A DNA stretch of 64,000 nucleotides, from NCBI RefSeq assembly GCF_964204865.1, contig NC_135255.1, positions 6,787,135-6,851,134 of the forward strand, read 5' to 3'. The notes beneath the pieces are model-generated. The model had not been told where the DNA came from. It searched no databases and worked only from the letters and a program-made list of their open reading frames with translations. Below are positions 37,555-52,417 of this stretch, in pieces. Numbering within the stretch: the stretch's first letter is position 1; every line of letters starts with the position of its first letter. The translations under genes were made by a program, and so were the position numbers. The stretch is from Styela clava. Taxonomy: Eukaryota > Chordata > Ascidiacea > Stolidobranchia > Styelidae.

Positions 37555-40500
37555 TCACATTCTTGGGGGAATATGGTACTTGTACAGAATATCACTGGGT
37601 TCCACTGAAGCTTTGTGAAATCTAACTTCCATTCCGTTCTTGTCCACATCTACTGTTGCAAAACCACCAAGACCAAATATATCAGCCCAATGAAACAGAA
37701 GTGATCCGTTGGGAATCTGGAAGGAAATGGAGAACATTAATGCTGGAAGGCGGTTCTCAAACAATGGGATGCGCCCAACAAAGGGGGTGGGTGTGGAGGT
37801 AAATGAAAATACTTATTAGATTTGATCTTGTCCGCCTTAGTTAGGCGAACTCAAAATGGAAATCTCGCATCATTTCCAAATCTTGGTGAAGCATTCGATA
37901 ACATGCTTGAGACTTTTCATTTATTCCAATATTCATGTGCCATCCACGTATTTTCACCGTGTTTTTGAACAAAACATACTTTCGCCTCACTATTTGTGGC
38001 TTATTGTTAGCTATTCATTTTTGAGGTGGGGCGCGTGCCTTGATAAATTCTAAAAAGGGCGGCTTAAAAAAGTTTGAGAACCACTGTATTAGCGGGTGCA
38101 TCGCAAACCCTTTCTTTAAAAAAGAATTGATGATACTTTTTGATGGAATTTCAGTCCAGAATACGTTTAGTGTTGTTCTTACCATCTTTTGAGAAGGTGA
38201 ATCAATTGTTTCTAGCAAACGTGCATGGAGAGTCTCACAAAATTATATTAAACGTGAAGCACAAACCATAGTTTTCCAATATGCACTCATTTTACTAAAT
38301 ATTCTAGAACAATTCACAATTTCACACCCTATAATTAAGATTTTCACAGAATAAAAGTAGGCTATCTATTTCAGCATTAGTTCAACAATGTGGAGTAAAA
38401 CATTTACAGAGTATTTTAGTGTGTGTGTCACCTTTAAACTGATTTATGGCTATTCAAGAGTTGCTATATTTTATTTTTACAGTTGAGGAGATGCACATCA
38501 TTTCAAAATCACTTTTTCACTTTTTAAACAGATACCATTATATTGAAGCACATTAAATGTGTCAGAATACAGTCATTATAAAATGCGTTCATCATTTCCT
38601 CATATTTAAAATTTGTGAATAGAATGTATATTTTTTTGCACAAGCAAATGAAGCAATATTTTTTTTAAAACCAAATATATTGAAACAATTCAATGAGGTT
38701 AAAATAATACTAATTTACCTGCGAGTGCTTTTATAAAGTAATGCTTAATTAATGCAATATGTATTCAAGGAAACTGCATATTTATAAAGGTTGCTAAAGG
38801 GATTTCATGACAAAAAATGTTTCCATACAAATTATAGAGGTAACATATGAACTTACGCTGTCAACATGCTTCATACTAGGATCCACAACATCTACAGCAC
38901 CAGTAACAAAGTAATTCATTCCAGATGTTGGATGACGAATGTGCTGAATGAAAGAAAAAAAAATTTATAACCAACTCCTAATTGACCCAAGAGACCATTG
39001 AGCATGATAAGTGTGAAATCTTTAAAGATTCATTATAGGCTGCACTGCATAAGAATAAATAGAAGCAATAAGTTTCAAAAATACCAATCAGATATCTTGA
39101 CTCGCAATGCAAAGAGGTGTCGATGCTGTTCATAGCTAAAATTGCTAAGAGCGGAACACTGTTGATTAAATTCTCGACTCGTTTTTAGACATCATTCGGT
39201 GCATATTTGGCATGTCCTATTTCAAACATCCACTAATTGCCAATCATTATCCCATAGTCGGAAGTAAGTATATTGCGTTGTTCGCTCTTTATTATCTCTT
39301 AAATGAGCTAGTAATTTGGGTATTCAACGAAAGAACATAGCAATAGACCTCTTATTAATGCAATACCATTCTCATGAATATAGCGGGCCCTCATGAAAAA
39401 TATTTGCATTCCCTATCATCTTGGGTGCGCAAAGCTATATCATATATTATAGCCTACTACGGTAATAAAAATGATAGCACAAATCGGTTCTTTTTTCAAA
39501 CAGCGAGTAGTCTCAAATCAAAACGAATATAGAAAATAATGTCTGATTTCAAAAATAAAGAACGATATACATTATATAAATATATTTCTAAGATGCTGCT
39601 GACCGTTCTTAACTGTTGTAATAACCATAAGGGTATCACTCAAAGTGATGGTATTAACAAAACAATAAATTTCAAACGATTAGCAAAGGCCTTTTTATCA
39701 TAGCACAAAACTCACGTAACACAATTATTAACATGGTGTTGAAGGAATGAGAAAAAATTATCACATCACTAATTTTCAGTGACATGGTCAAATTCATTTT
39801 TAACATTTCGAAACGGAAATAGAATATATCGACCACAATTTACATGCGCACAATTTCACCATGTGCCATCTCTTGTCAATCAGCACAAACGATGTGTAAG
39901 GTAAATACCTCAATTACCACGGGGATAATCACCATTATCAGCACCAGCTAACAGTGGTAATGTATTCTAAAGGTGAATGAAAGCGGGATGGTGTTGAATT
40001 ATCTTAAGGTGATAATGCACTGAATAAAATGGTTTTTAACCATGGAAAAAGTGATGCACTGACGTTATAACAACACACCAGAAGTGAAAACAAAATTATA
40101 CAACTGGGGTGGAGGTCTCTGGGGAGTATTTGAACCTAACGCTGGTTGCAGCATGGTCCCAATGGCAGATCTGAGTATTTACAAACATATAAACGTTAGA
40201 TAACTATTACTCTCAACATATAGAATAACAATATACTATATACATACTTGAAGATTGTGGTCATGTCCATTAAAATATGCACTGACTTTATATTTTACTA
40301 AAAGTGGATCAAGAACATCTATAAGGCACTCGGTAGGTCCATGCTCAGCTATTGAATATACTGGAAAATGGCCCATCACCAAGATATATTGGGACCTAAG
40401 AATATAATAGAAATCACCAACATCATTATTCAAGTTAAGTGGTAATCAGATATTCAAGCTGATCTGAAATTGGATATATTCATTATTCAATAAGGTAAAT

Positions 40501-43500
40501 TTTTGATTTCAATTTAGTTTGTCTTGTAGTAATGTAAAATGATGACTATTTGGATAAAATTGGCTACATTCACCCAAAAAAAACACATTTGTTTCCATGT
40601 ATTTAAAGGTTAATCAACAAATTGTGTAATATTATGATGCTTCTCCCATTTTAAGCACCACCACTTCAAAAACCCCTATAAACAGTGCAACTTCTTCAAA
40701 ATAAGTTCATGTATCTGAAACGAATAACTGGCTAACTAATCCCATCCCCGACATGTACTGGCAACTGGACAAGAGGCCGTAGTTCGCCGTATGATTAAAC
40801 CATCTTATCAGCTTTCCTCTTCCCTGGATAAATATGTAAAATCATATTCTGTAAAATCCTACAAGTCCGAAAAAACTTCCAAGCAGATTAAAATAACCAC
40901 TGATCTCCAACAGAGATAAAACATGTTACAAGATACTGCATATGCAAATACCCATTTGGCATTTGTTTATTAACAGTTCTTGCAGTAATGTTTGCCCTCA
41001 ATCATACCAGTATTGCATAGAGTAGGTGAAGAGTAAACATCATCAATAAACAGTATTACCACTTTGATGCATTCATCAATGCACTTTCAATATACATTAA
41101 TTGAGTCTCTGCCATCAGTAAATTCTCCGGTCCCTGTGGTTGTTCCAATTCACCATGTTCACCTGTGTTTCCACAGAGAACAACAGTGTCTATCATTATT
41201 ATAGTCATGTTGAAGGATGGCCTCTGAAGATGCACTTGATACCTGATAATAATATAACAAGCAATCTTAAATTCAAGCATTTGTTAGGTTTATATATTAT
41301 ACCCAAGCCCATCACGGCAGTCATAACTTATTTAACAATTTATATTGATTCGCTATCGCTTTTTTACAATTTTCAGAACCTAAAGTAAGATTTCAATTGC
41401 TTAATATATTTTTTCAAATGAAACTATTTCTAAATTGTTCCTAAAATCAAGAATTTGGAATAGAACTAATTCCGAATTGATTCAAAATTCTATTAGTTTT
41501 GGACATCCCTTTACTGACTTTTTGAATTTTAAAAATTATAACTATATAATTGACATAAACCATAGCTTCGCCATTTTCAAAGCAATACAGTACATACATA
41601 CATACAATACATTTCGTTTTATCAATAATAAATTGTAACTACAGCATCAAATGAATCATGAAATAAATTCAGCATGAATGTAACTACATATAACTACATA
41701 GTAAGCATTTACCAAGAAGCCATACAGGGAGAGAAGAGATCAAAGTCCTTGTTTTATATATGAAATAATAGGTCATATTATGATCAGATGGATAATTGAG
41801 CAATTCAAATTGGTAAAAATTGCTTGCTAATAAGAAAGATAGGAAATGATTGTTACACTAAATGAGTACCAAACAAAATGCAATAAAAATGTGTTGATGT
41901 AAGAATAAGATGAAAAACAAAAAAAAGATCTTACCACATATCAGGAAACTGCCATCTTCTTGAATGATGTGAATATGCTATCTGAGCTGAGACATTCCCA
42001 TTATGATCATGATTTCCAGCAACAAGAAACCAGTCAATATCCATCAAACTTTGTTGACTGAATACATTCTCAAATGTCGTCTAAAATAAAATAAGAAAAA
42101 TGCATATGGATGGTAAAACAGAATTTGATATACATACATTGCAAAATAAAGTTTTGAAGGATGCATCTTAACAGTTTGATGATATTAAACATGCAGAAAA
42201 TGAACATATTCTTTGAGATATATATTCAGGCACTACACAACTGAGTCAAACTTGAAAAGGGAAGTTAATGATTCAACCCACAAAATATGAAATATATATA
42301 TTAGTATATATATAGAAATGATAGCATAATATTGAGTGATAAGAAAACATTGATGAATTGCTGTCTGTGGCAAAAAAAACAAATTAATGAGCCATTTTCA
42401 TTTAATATGCAGATGCTGTTACATTCCTGCATTCTGAGGAGAATTAAATCTACATATATTATTCAACTAAAACATTAAATCAAGAATCAGAAACATTTGT
42501 AACTCTGTGGCAAAAAAAACAAAATGAATTAACACTATTAACAAGCATTTTCATTTAATGGGCCATTCCAAGCAAAAGTTGAATTCCATCAATTTTTCAA
42601 AATGTGTAGTGAAAGTAATTTTTTTTTATTTTTGATATCAAAAGACATTGGAATTTTATTGGACTGCATTCATTTCATCGAACAATTTAAAATTTCACCC
42701 AGGTTTTTGATGGTTTATAAAAAATTGCCTGAAATGTGGAAATTTTGGTATAATTGACATATTTTGTGATGATTCCTGACACAAAGTGTTTGATTGTGTG
42801 GTACAGTTATTTCATATGGAATTGACACACTGGATTTAAGTTAATAAAGTTTAAATGTTTGCAGTGCTGTAGGACATTTCTTCACCCATTTAACGATTTA
42901 TTACCAGAATTTTGAGAGATGATAGAGGCCGCTATTCCGAAGTGGAAAAATGTCCTGTAGTGTCACGTCCTGTAGTGTCACATACAATATGCACATTATT
43001 GGCATGGATTTACAGTGTTACATTAACCTGTTTCAGACGCCCAATCGAGCCCAATTTTGAATACATTTTTATTAATGTCATACGACCCCCAAAATTTACC
43101 CAATATACAATAATTATATACCATTGGAAAGGTATTTTAGAGTACTATACGCTAGATGTCACTGGAGGACCGTAAACTAAAACACCTCTTTCAAGAGGTC
43201 TCTCGTAACGTCAAAAAATAACAAAAATATTTACACTCTCTCATTCTATCAGCTGTTGGACGTCTATAGCTATTGTAAAGCTGAAATGTAACTATACAGT
43301 TGACTGCACATTGGTTTTCTCTTTCATATGATACTAAACGCTTTTCCATAGCGCGCGTTGTTCAAGCGTTTTGGAAATTTTCCGTTTGAGAAGTCACCAC
43401 ATCGAATTAGGCCAGGCTAAGCTTGATAGATCGATCGGTTGTTTGTTTGTGCTTTATCGCGTTGAAAGCTTTTGTGAGTCCTAATAAAACATTTATTATG

Positions 43501-44856
43501 AATCATAAAAGCTTATAATCGTCAGACAAGGAGAATTTGCGAGATAAAACGCCTAACTTTTTTTCGGTGAGGCAGCTGCGATCAAACGACTCGATATTTT
43601 TATAACTTCCTGACGTTGTGAGATGTCCACTCTCCTATGTTATGTAGCATATAAAATGACCTTCAAAATAAGACCTTATCATACTAGCTTTTGTTATTGG
43701 TTAGCGCGCAACGCCAAGGTTTATGGAATCATTTTCTTGTTGTGCGACATTTTTATATCGCAGCGGGAAGTACACGCGTGATATGTAAGCGAAATTTTAT
43801 CACTTCTAAATGTCATATAAGGTTCATTCTCATATCGTTGTGTGGGGAATAAGATTTCCTTTCAAGCAAGACCATAACAAACATTCCAGACCTCATGGTA
43901 TACACACAGCATTGCAAAACGTCTGAAACGTCGCGCATGATCAAACCGGGAGGATTAGGTTAAGTAACTTGAGCAACACATAGAGGGGTAGTTCAGCTAC
44001 TGCACCAGAAAATATTATGGGCTCCTACTGTATCATCGCAAAAATTTACAGCACAACACAACGTACTGTTAGTGCATGGTGGATTTGCCGTCCTGTAGTG
44101 TCACGCTATATTTTTTTATCTACTAAGTAAGTCTTGGGTGTAACTTTTGTGCAATTTTTTACATATTCAATAAAGCAACTGATTGGACAATGAAACAAAA
44201 CATGTAGCTGAAAATGTGAAAATATATTGCATCCCACAAAATGCAAAATTTCTGGAATTGTCCTGTAGTGTCACTTGGAATAGCCCTAATATGTAGATGC
44301 TGTTACATTCTGAGATGAATTAAATCTACATATATTATTCAACTAATACCTGAAATCGAGGATCAGAAACATTTGTAACTCCATCATAGTAAAAATTGTC
44401 TCCCAAAGCAAAAATGTATCTGGAGTCATTATATCTAGCTACTTGAGCCATTGCACTTGCTGTTGCCTTTTCGAATGGTGAGTAGTACGGCACCACTGGT
44501 AGTCCACCCCAGTCACCCATGACAATGAAGTTTAGGGCGTCCGTAGAATCTGAAAATTAAAAATTGTGACAATGAATTCAAAACAAGCAATTTATGTATT
44601 AATATGAACAAAGATAAGATTTAAATATAATGATCACAGAGTGAGTGTATGGCTGTATGAATGGTTTGCTCAGTTGTTATAAAAAATAGACTTTAATTTT
44701 TTTACTCTTTGTATAGCAGTATTGGCCTCTTGCCCGTCATCAGTCAGTTCATTTAATATCAATATTAAAAATATACTTACTCGAAATCCTTTCCACAAAA
44801 TGCGCATCTGAACAAAGCACTGCTAAAATAATACAGAATGGAATTGATGAAACCAT
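37555..44856 (-). CDS. ACP5: Tartrate-resistant (type 5) purple acid phosphatase
   Basis: Seven coding exons on the minus strand: 44856-44781, 44549-44350, 42080-41935, 41242-41060, 40395-40248, 38943-38857, 37716-37555. Phases close to 333 aa (human ACP5 is 325). Residues 1-19 look like a signal peptide. The binuclear metal centre is complete: GDW Asp38, GDNFYY Asp76 and Tyr79, GNHDH Asn115, GHFP His211 and GHDHN His246/His248. AEHGPT and [10 protein letters not shown] are near-identical to mammalian TRAP. NVS, NMT and NAS are possible N-glycosylation sites. The family hydrolyses phosphomonoesters and phosphoproteins at acid pH with an Fe-Fe or Fe-Zn centre, and acts in lysosomes or outside the cell. 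An in-frame ATG lies upstream (44931), but only the 44856 start gives a clean signal peptide. The loop equivalent to the protease-sensitive repression loop reads [14 protein letters not shown]. Intron 2 carries a 1.7-kb transposon and a partial exon duplication. Confidence 0.93.
37751..38086. mobile_element. hAT-like MITE in ACP5 intron 6
   Basis: CGGTTCTCAAAC at the left pairs with GTTTGAGAACCACTG at the right (38071-38086), a hAT-type inverted terminus. Subterminal GATGCGCCC and GGGCGCGTG blocks also pair. No clear target duplication remains. The element is 336 bp. Confidence 0.5.
40704..40844 (+). mobile_element. tRNA-derived SINE, body fragment
   Basis: It carries the family blocks AACTAATCCCAT, CGACATG, GAGGCCGTAGTTCGCCGTAT and GGATAAATATGTAAA. 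The head is missing. It lies in ACP5 intron 4. Confidence 0.65.
42363..42503. repeat. Tandem duplication copy containing part of ACP5 exon 2
   Basis: The segment from CTGTGGCAAAAAAAAC to ATCAGAAACATTTGTAACT repeats at 42504-42559 plus 44287-44381. In the second copy the last bases belong to the 3' end of real ACP5 exon 2. Here the exon piece is relict: the splice donor CAG|GTATT has become AATGTTT, and an in-frame stop is present. The duplication is therefore intronic and non-functional. Confidence 0.75.
42560..44286. mobile_element. 1727-bp TIR element, TAAT target duplication
   Basis: The ends GGGCCATTCCAAG and (inverted) GGGCTATTCCAAG match at 12 of 13 bases. Both flanks are TAAT (42556-42559 and 44287-44290). 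The neighbouring tandem copy at 42363-42503 shows the uninterrupted target TTTAATATG, so the insertion point is proven by an internal empty site. The element contains four direct copies of GTCCTGTAGTGTCAC (42952, 42967, 44090, 44260). No transposase was recognised; an 87-codon frame at 42912-43175 has no known domain. The GGG... termini with a short TAA/TAAT duplication suggest a PIF/Harbinger-like non-autonomous element, but the class is not certain. It lies in ACP5 intron 2. Confidence 0.75.
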
Positions 44857-46872
44857 CTTCTCTATCTTTTTTTCATACAAAACCAAATCTATACGAAAAA
44901 CACGAACTAAAAAGATTTTATATAGATACACAAAAAAAACAGCAGTTGAAAGTCAAGTACAGAAGTGAGAAAACTTTATACCACCCCTATGCCTTACACT
45001 TATCAACAATCTATATGTAGACTAGGCCAGATGAAAATCTGTATACGTTTATGAGTGGTATTTAGGTCTGTAGGTGGTATGCATAACTACATTCCAAGTA
45101 TATTTAGTCTTACACCCTTAGTTAGCCTTTCTGCCTGCACGATTATCCATCATTTTACAAAAAGCCCGCTTTAATTCTATTCTATATTTATAAAAGTTCC
45201 CGAAATTTATTCAATTATGATAGTATAACAAAATTTCAAGACAAAGCATCAGTCATGTCAGTGCTTGCCACTACATGACATACCGGTACCAAAGTGCAAG
45301 ACACCATTGACGATACATTAAAGACGGCGAACAAAGCTTTGCACTGTTTTCGTCAGTGTGGCCAAAGAGAAAAAAAAATAAAACAAATACGGCAATCAAC
45401 ATTTCATTTCAACCCGGCATCGCCCGTACACAACCATGACACAACCAAGAGGCTTTACGCGACTAGATTTCACCTTGATTTACCCGCAAATGAATCATTC
45501 AACCTATATATTCAAGTTTTTCATAGCCCAGGATTGCTTTTCGTCCAATTGCCAGTCAAGGTTGGATGTGGGAATAGTTAGGAAGTTATAAATAAATACT
45601 AATACGCCTAAACCCACCAGCGCTTACATGAACCACCTCACGATCGTGAGCAGTTCCGCGATCTTCATTCATAATTGTTGGATTGGATTAAAATGGCAAC
45701 ACATCAACTCTCTCATTTGGTAAAGGATAAAGATCCTATCAGAACAAAATAGGGTCAAGGTGAATTTTTTTTTATTACCTAGTAAGGAAAAGTGAAAAGT
45801 TTTATCGTATATAAATAAGCTGTTTAATGTCATTGGTTTGATACACATGCCATTGATTCTATCAGTTTTCTTTTTGGATCCCTAATTTCATTCATACACG
45901 CAAGCCAACGACTAACATACCAAGCATTGCATATGCATTTTCTAAAGTATTCTACAAAAAAAAAATTGACCTCTGCATTCCGCTCTCGGGAGGCGTGAGC
46001 CGGATTTAGCAAAAGCATTTGCTCAGTTTATTATGTGAGCGGCGTCGGTTATATGCGCGTTCTGTCACGTTCTCCTTACATGGCATGTTCGGATAGGTGT
46101 CGAAGGTCACGTTCTATGTTCGTTACGAGAATAAGCACAAGGGTAAAATAAAGTATATATATTTGTATGTGCAAGCATTTCAAATGGTTATTGGTATTAT
46201 TTGGTAAACTAATTTAGACGTATAGCTCCATTAATTTGTGTGTATTAGACTACTGTATTACAGTACCGGTATTATGGAGTTTTCAAAGTAAGCTATTCAA
46301 GTCTGCAAGATGAACTTTCTGAACAGACCATGGAAGAACCGATGAACAGCGATACTGAATTACCGATACCATTACCTGTGGCTGTGCATCTGCAGCCGTG
46401 ACTGATATCACATATCAGGATATATGCTGAACTGACAAACGTATTCAAGAGCTACCAGTTCTGCAGTTAGTCGTTTCAACTAACTTACACCTTTAGACAA
46501 CTCATAAAATAACTACCGGTATACTATGTGTCAGTGTGTGGTTTCCCATAAATATACAAATTTGTGCTTTGTTAAACTAAATTAAAGATATGCTTCAGTT
46601 TACCCTAATGAACACGAGGTGAGATCAGAGCATGCACAGTTTTTCAGTACTGCAGTAAGTCTTCTGTATCTATAATCAAGCCAGCTTCCTAGTATAATAT
46701 CAAAGTGATCAATGGTAACTACGGTAATTAAAGATAAGTATACAGTAGTAGCTATTTTGAAATATGTATCATATTTATTCAAAGATAGAACTACCAAAAT
46801 ATTTGTTTGTTGTGGACGTGGTACCATATCACAAAGCATTCTACAAATTTTAATATTTCTATCTTTTTGTAG
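44857..46872. other. Divergent intergenic region ACP5/TPI
   Basis: The two genes point away from each other across about 2 kb. Both promoters should lie here. No recognised exon was found; frames at 45294-45581 and 46290-46400 have no known motif. A 3' splice site (CTTTTTGTAG ending at 46872) marks the start of the TPI leader exon piece, so a separate 5' leader exon is likely in this region. Confidence 0.55.
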
Positions 46873-46907
46873 AGAGCTTTGAGTTTACTAAATAGAACTA
46901 ATAGAAA

Positions 46908-48789
<1,882 letters not shown>

Positions 48790-50040
48790 AGGAGAAGAAA
48801 ATATTAATCATAATAGATGTTTCAAGTTCAACATTTAATATAAATTCTAATTATTCTAGGTGCAGAATTCTGTACTTTTTTCGTTAATCAGTTCATAGCT
48901 AAATTTTCTTACTGTGTGTGCTATATATTTCAAATATCATTTGGAAAAGGATCAGGATAGGAATGATCCATCGAAATGAATCTTACATGATTATAGTCAT
49001 AAGCTTAGCAAGAATCCGGTATCATGCATGAAATTTAGTAATTGTATACTTAAGCCAGCCAGTTTAAACCACGTTCAAAGTTTTCTGAATTTCCATCATG
49101 TACCGTATGTTGGTATTCATTTACCAATAGGAGAACACTTACTAAACGTCTCCCAACTGCCGTTTGTAAGCAAGGATAGTTTCAAACTATAGTGTTGGAA
49201 AATTGAGTCTGGGATGGCTGTAACCTTCGCTAGTTTCTTTTTCAAGTTGTAACCACTGACGTGACAAAAGCTTCTGAGACGAAAGCATTATAGGGTAGAA
49301 TTTCACTTAATCTATACGTCGCCATACGTCAGGTTTTCCCAGAGCATGTCCCGGATTTTATTGGTCAAATTTGCGTCTGGGAGAAATGTTAAAAAGTGCC
49401 CAAATGTCAGGGATCCGGGATTTTATTGGTCAAATTTGCGTCAGCGAAAAATGTTAAAAAGTGTCTAAATGTCGGGAATTTTCGAATACAGTGTTCCTAC
49501 TAGGCTACTAAACATCCTCGAGTTTTCAGATATTGCGCGTCCGAGAATTCGATTTTTTCCCAGATATGTAACATGCAGGCTTTGTTGTTCAACATGAATT
49601 GCATCACATTCAGATTTTGTAATCGGTATTTTGGTTGCACAACCTGTACTTTACTCCGTGCTAGGGTTTAGTGCTGAAGATTGAGCTGCAATTTTGTACT
49701 GTTGAAAATGGCTAAGTGAAAATGTAATATATATATGACATGAAGGAAGAACACCCATGCTTCCGGAAAGGCAGAAATGAATGGGAAGCAGAATGCTTAG
49801 TTTGTAGACAAGGAACATACATCTCAGCCTACTAGGCTACAACGGATTTGCGGATTCAAAGTCACATCTAAGTTCTGATAACATTTTAAAGTAGTGACAA
49901 GAACTTACTCATTTAAAAAAGTGACAAATTTTGTCACAACAGGAACTAAAACAAATGATTAAGTTACTGCTGCCGTGGGCGCTTAGCGTTACACAAGCAT
50001 CACGGCAGCTTTTATCTATGGATTGTACGTCCTCTTCGCT
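48790..50040. other. Region downstream of TPI
   Basis: No gene recognised. It should hold the TPI 3' UTR, although no canonical AATAAA is close to the stop; AATATA near 48838 is a possible variant signal. A short tandem duplication lies at 49350-49478, and an exact short palindrome GTGACAAATTTTGTCAC at 49921-49937. Confidence 0.5.
49350..49478 (+). repeat. Tandem duplication of about 65 bp, two copies
   Basis: CGG(G)ATTTTATTGGTCAAATT and TTTGCGTC, followed by AAATGTTAAAAAGTG and AAATGTC, occur twice at a spacing of about 65 bp. No other function is visible. Confidence 0.8.
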
Positions 50041-50094
50041 AAATAAACGTTGTCTGATTCTGACTTGAGAAAGTATTGTGTGCCCCCTCCCCCC

Positions 50095-50205
50095 AAAAAA
50101 ACGGAAGCGATCATTTCATCTGCACTTGCACCGTATTCGATCGATGCCGCCCTAAAAAGTTTAGTAGAAAATGGTATTGAATATTGTGCAATTGATCCAG
50201 TAAAA
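50095..50205 (+). pseudogene. Possible hAT-like transposase fragment
   Basis: The plus-strand frame reads KTEAIISSALAPYSIDAAL followed by KSLVENGIEYCAID. This resembles the TKTEAI...LAPHS...I.YCG block I recall from a family of hAT-derived proteins common in fish and invertebrates. The similarity is from memory and the flanking frame decays at once on both sides, so it would be a relic only. Confidence 0.3.
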
Positions 50206-50552
50206 TGCCACAATTTTGCTCCTTCCGTTTTGTTTTGTAATCTTCTATTCTCACGAGGAAGCGACGGCAGCTTGTGCCTTGGGATACATCGGGAATTTAT
50301 ATAATATTATAAGTATTCTGGTTGCAAAATTGGTCAACGTGTTTCACCAAAATTTTTGTCAGGCATTTTGTCTTTTCAGATATTATAACCCTAACTTAAC
50401 CCCTTTGATGTTTATCAGCAACGAATACATTTCTTATGATTGGCTGGTCGGCACATTCACTAACTTATCAAACTGCAAGTTTTCTAACTTCTGCATGGAA
50501 CGCAGCGACTAACATACTGATGGAACGTAAGCGTTTCAAGACTAACAAAATT

Positions 50553-51567
50553 TTAAGATTGCTTGCTTTTATCACCATTACTGACTAGACTAGATATCTC
50601 GGCAATATCGGCCATTTTTTCAGTATCGGTTAGATTAAGGCCGATATGTTTACCTCTTTGATATGGTTCAGAATGTTTTAAAAGATAAGTTGGAATACTA
50701 CTTTTCCATTTATTTTTTGTCTGGAGAGATCGTGATCTATGAGCCATACATGTCCCAGCCCCCACGAGAGAATATGATTCACGTGTTTTTAGCTATTTAT
50801 CAGCCAAACTAGCTCAACTAATTTGGCTATTTTCGCTGTCAAATTTTTATATCGACATTTTTAATATTACATAGTAATTATGAACACAGCACATAACAAA
50901 AAGCAACTAGGAGCCCAGTTTTAAATCATACAGTGGAATTTGGGTCCTTATTAACGGCACATGGACTTTTGGCACGGGTATAAACTCTGACTGTTTGTCG
51001 TCAAGTACGAGTGTCATTTAGTCCGTCGACATCGATAAACTAAATTCAAAATATATGATAGCAATTGTAAAATATTATAAAATAGTGAAGTAAAAAAACA
51101 TCCTCGACGGTTATAGGTAGGCCTTCTTTTCGTCTGTGCTGATTGATATTCTTTCATTTTGGCTTTGACTTATTGCGTCGACGATTACGATTAGCCACGA
51201 AATAAAATATTTGTAAAATGCTTTTAATTTGAACGTAGGACGGCGGCGCTAGAATGTGTGGGTGATATTCGATATTCTTCTGAACACGAATAACGATATT
51301 CGGAGGTCGCGATATTAACATTAAATTCAAATTGGACACCAAACATTAATTTCATATTATGTGATATATCTTTTTTTTCGATCTGAAATAATGTGTACTA
51401 TGAACAACGCTCAAAGATCATTGTTTTAACCCGTCTGCCCTACACAGCACACCTAATTAAGTAATAATTACATAGTATCGGTAATATCGGCCTTTTTGTA
51501 GTATCGGTATCAGCGTTTTCAGCTGGTATCGGTATCGGCGACAAAAGCGGTATCGGTACATCTCTGT
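50553..51567 (-). mobile_element. Decayed GATACC-rich hAT-like element
   Basis: Reading leftwards from 51567, the minus strand starts AGAGATGTACCGATACCGC and continues with several GATACCGATA-type units to about 51455, a subterminal pattern seen in some hAT elements. A minus-strand open frame at 50553-50765 contains KSSIPTYLLKHSEPYQRGKH, which could be the end of a BED-type zinc finger. Related GGCCGATA units recur at 50593-50650. The left terminus was not found. Confidence 0.35.
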
Positions 51568-51780
51568 TACTGACTGGGCTATCAGTCTACTTGTAATGCT
51601 TCTACAAAATAATCGCTCTTTGGGCCTAACTCTGTTCTCCACTAGATACTCTTCCCACTTTTTCCATTTTCTCGAAGTCTATCCAAAAACCGACCCTGAT
51701 TTTACCGTAACTAATCCCACCCACGCCGGACTTATCGCAACAGCTATAACTTCTTTAGCTGCATGTTTAAATCCGGAATT

Positions 51781-51812
51781 ACATATTTATCCCGGGGGAA
51801 AAGAAAGCAAAC
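51781..51812 (-). mobile_element. tRNA-derived SINE, minimal fragment
   Basis: ACATATTTATCCCGGGGGAA followed by AAGAAAGC on the plus strand matches the inverted body end of the SINE family. Nothing else of the element remains. Confidence 0.4.
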
Positions 51813-52417
51813 CCACCACACCTAACTTCTCTTGTCTGAACCCGCCTGCCAACCCTATTAGGCACATTCTTATAACTCAGTATTTAGACTTCTGCAACCT
51901 ATTTCACAAAGGTACCGTATTTCAATTTTCCGAAATTTGTGCGATGAAAGTATGCTAACAAAGTCGAAAGGGCCGCCCTACTGCATTTCTCCTGCAAGGG
52001 TCTCGATTACGTGATTTGTCCCTGACCTGTTTCCATTCTGTCCTTCTCTAACAGCCACTCACTTTAGCCTGGATTTTTTCCATTCTGACACTTCTCCTCA
52101 AATCTAAGGCAGGCTACCAACAACATTACGTATTTAAAGTTATCTGCAGACAATACTTATGTCCAGTGATGAGCTGGAAAAATCGTGACAATCGCACCTG
52201 ATCCGTGGGTGCGCCGGGAAAACATCCAATAAAGAATAAACGTTTCCGGCTACAGCTCACCACTGTTTAGGTGTAAAAGTATTAAGAAGTTTGGAAATCC
52301 CTGCTATACATGAAGCCAGAAGAAAATGATGGATTATATCTTTTTTATTTATAAATGGAAAAATTTATAACATGAGATAATGAATTTTAAGTCACGCTGA
52401 TCTGTATTCCTGTAAAA

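Noticed and set aside
42912..43175. 87-codon frame inside the 1.7-kb element
   Set aside because: No transposase motif, and it spans two copies of the repeated 15-mer. Treated as part of the non-coding element.
45294..45581. 95-codon frame between ACP5 and TPI
   Set aside because: No recognisable domain and no signal peptide, splice or promoter support.
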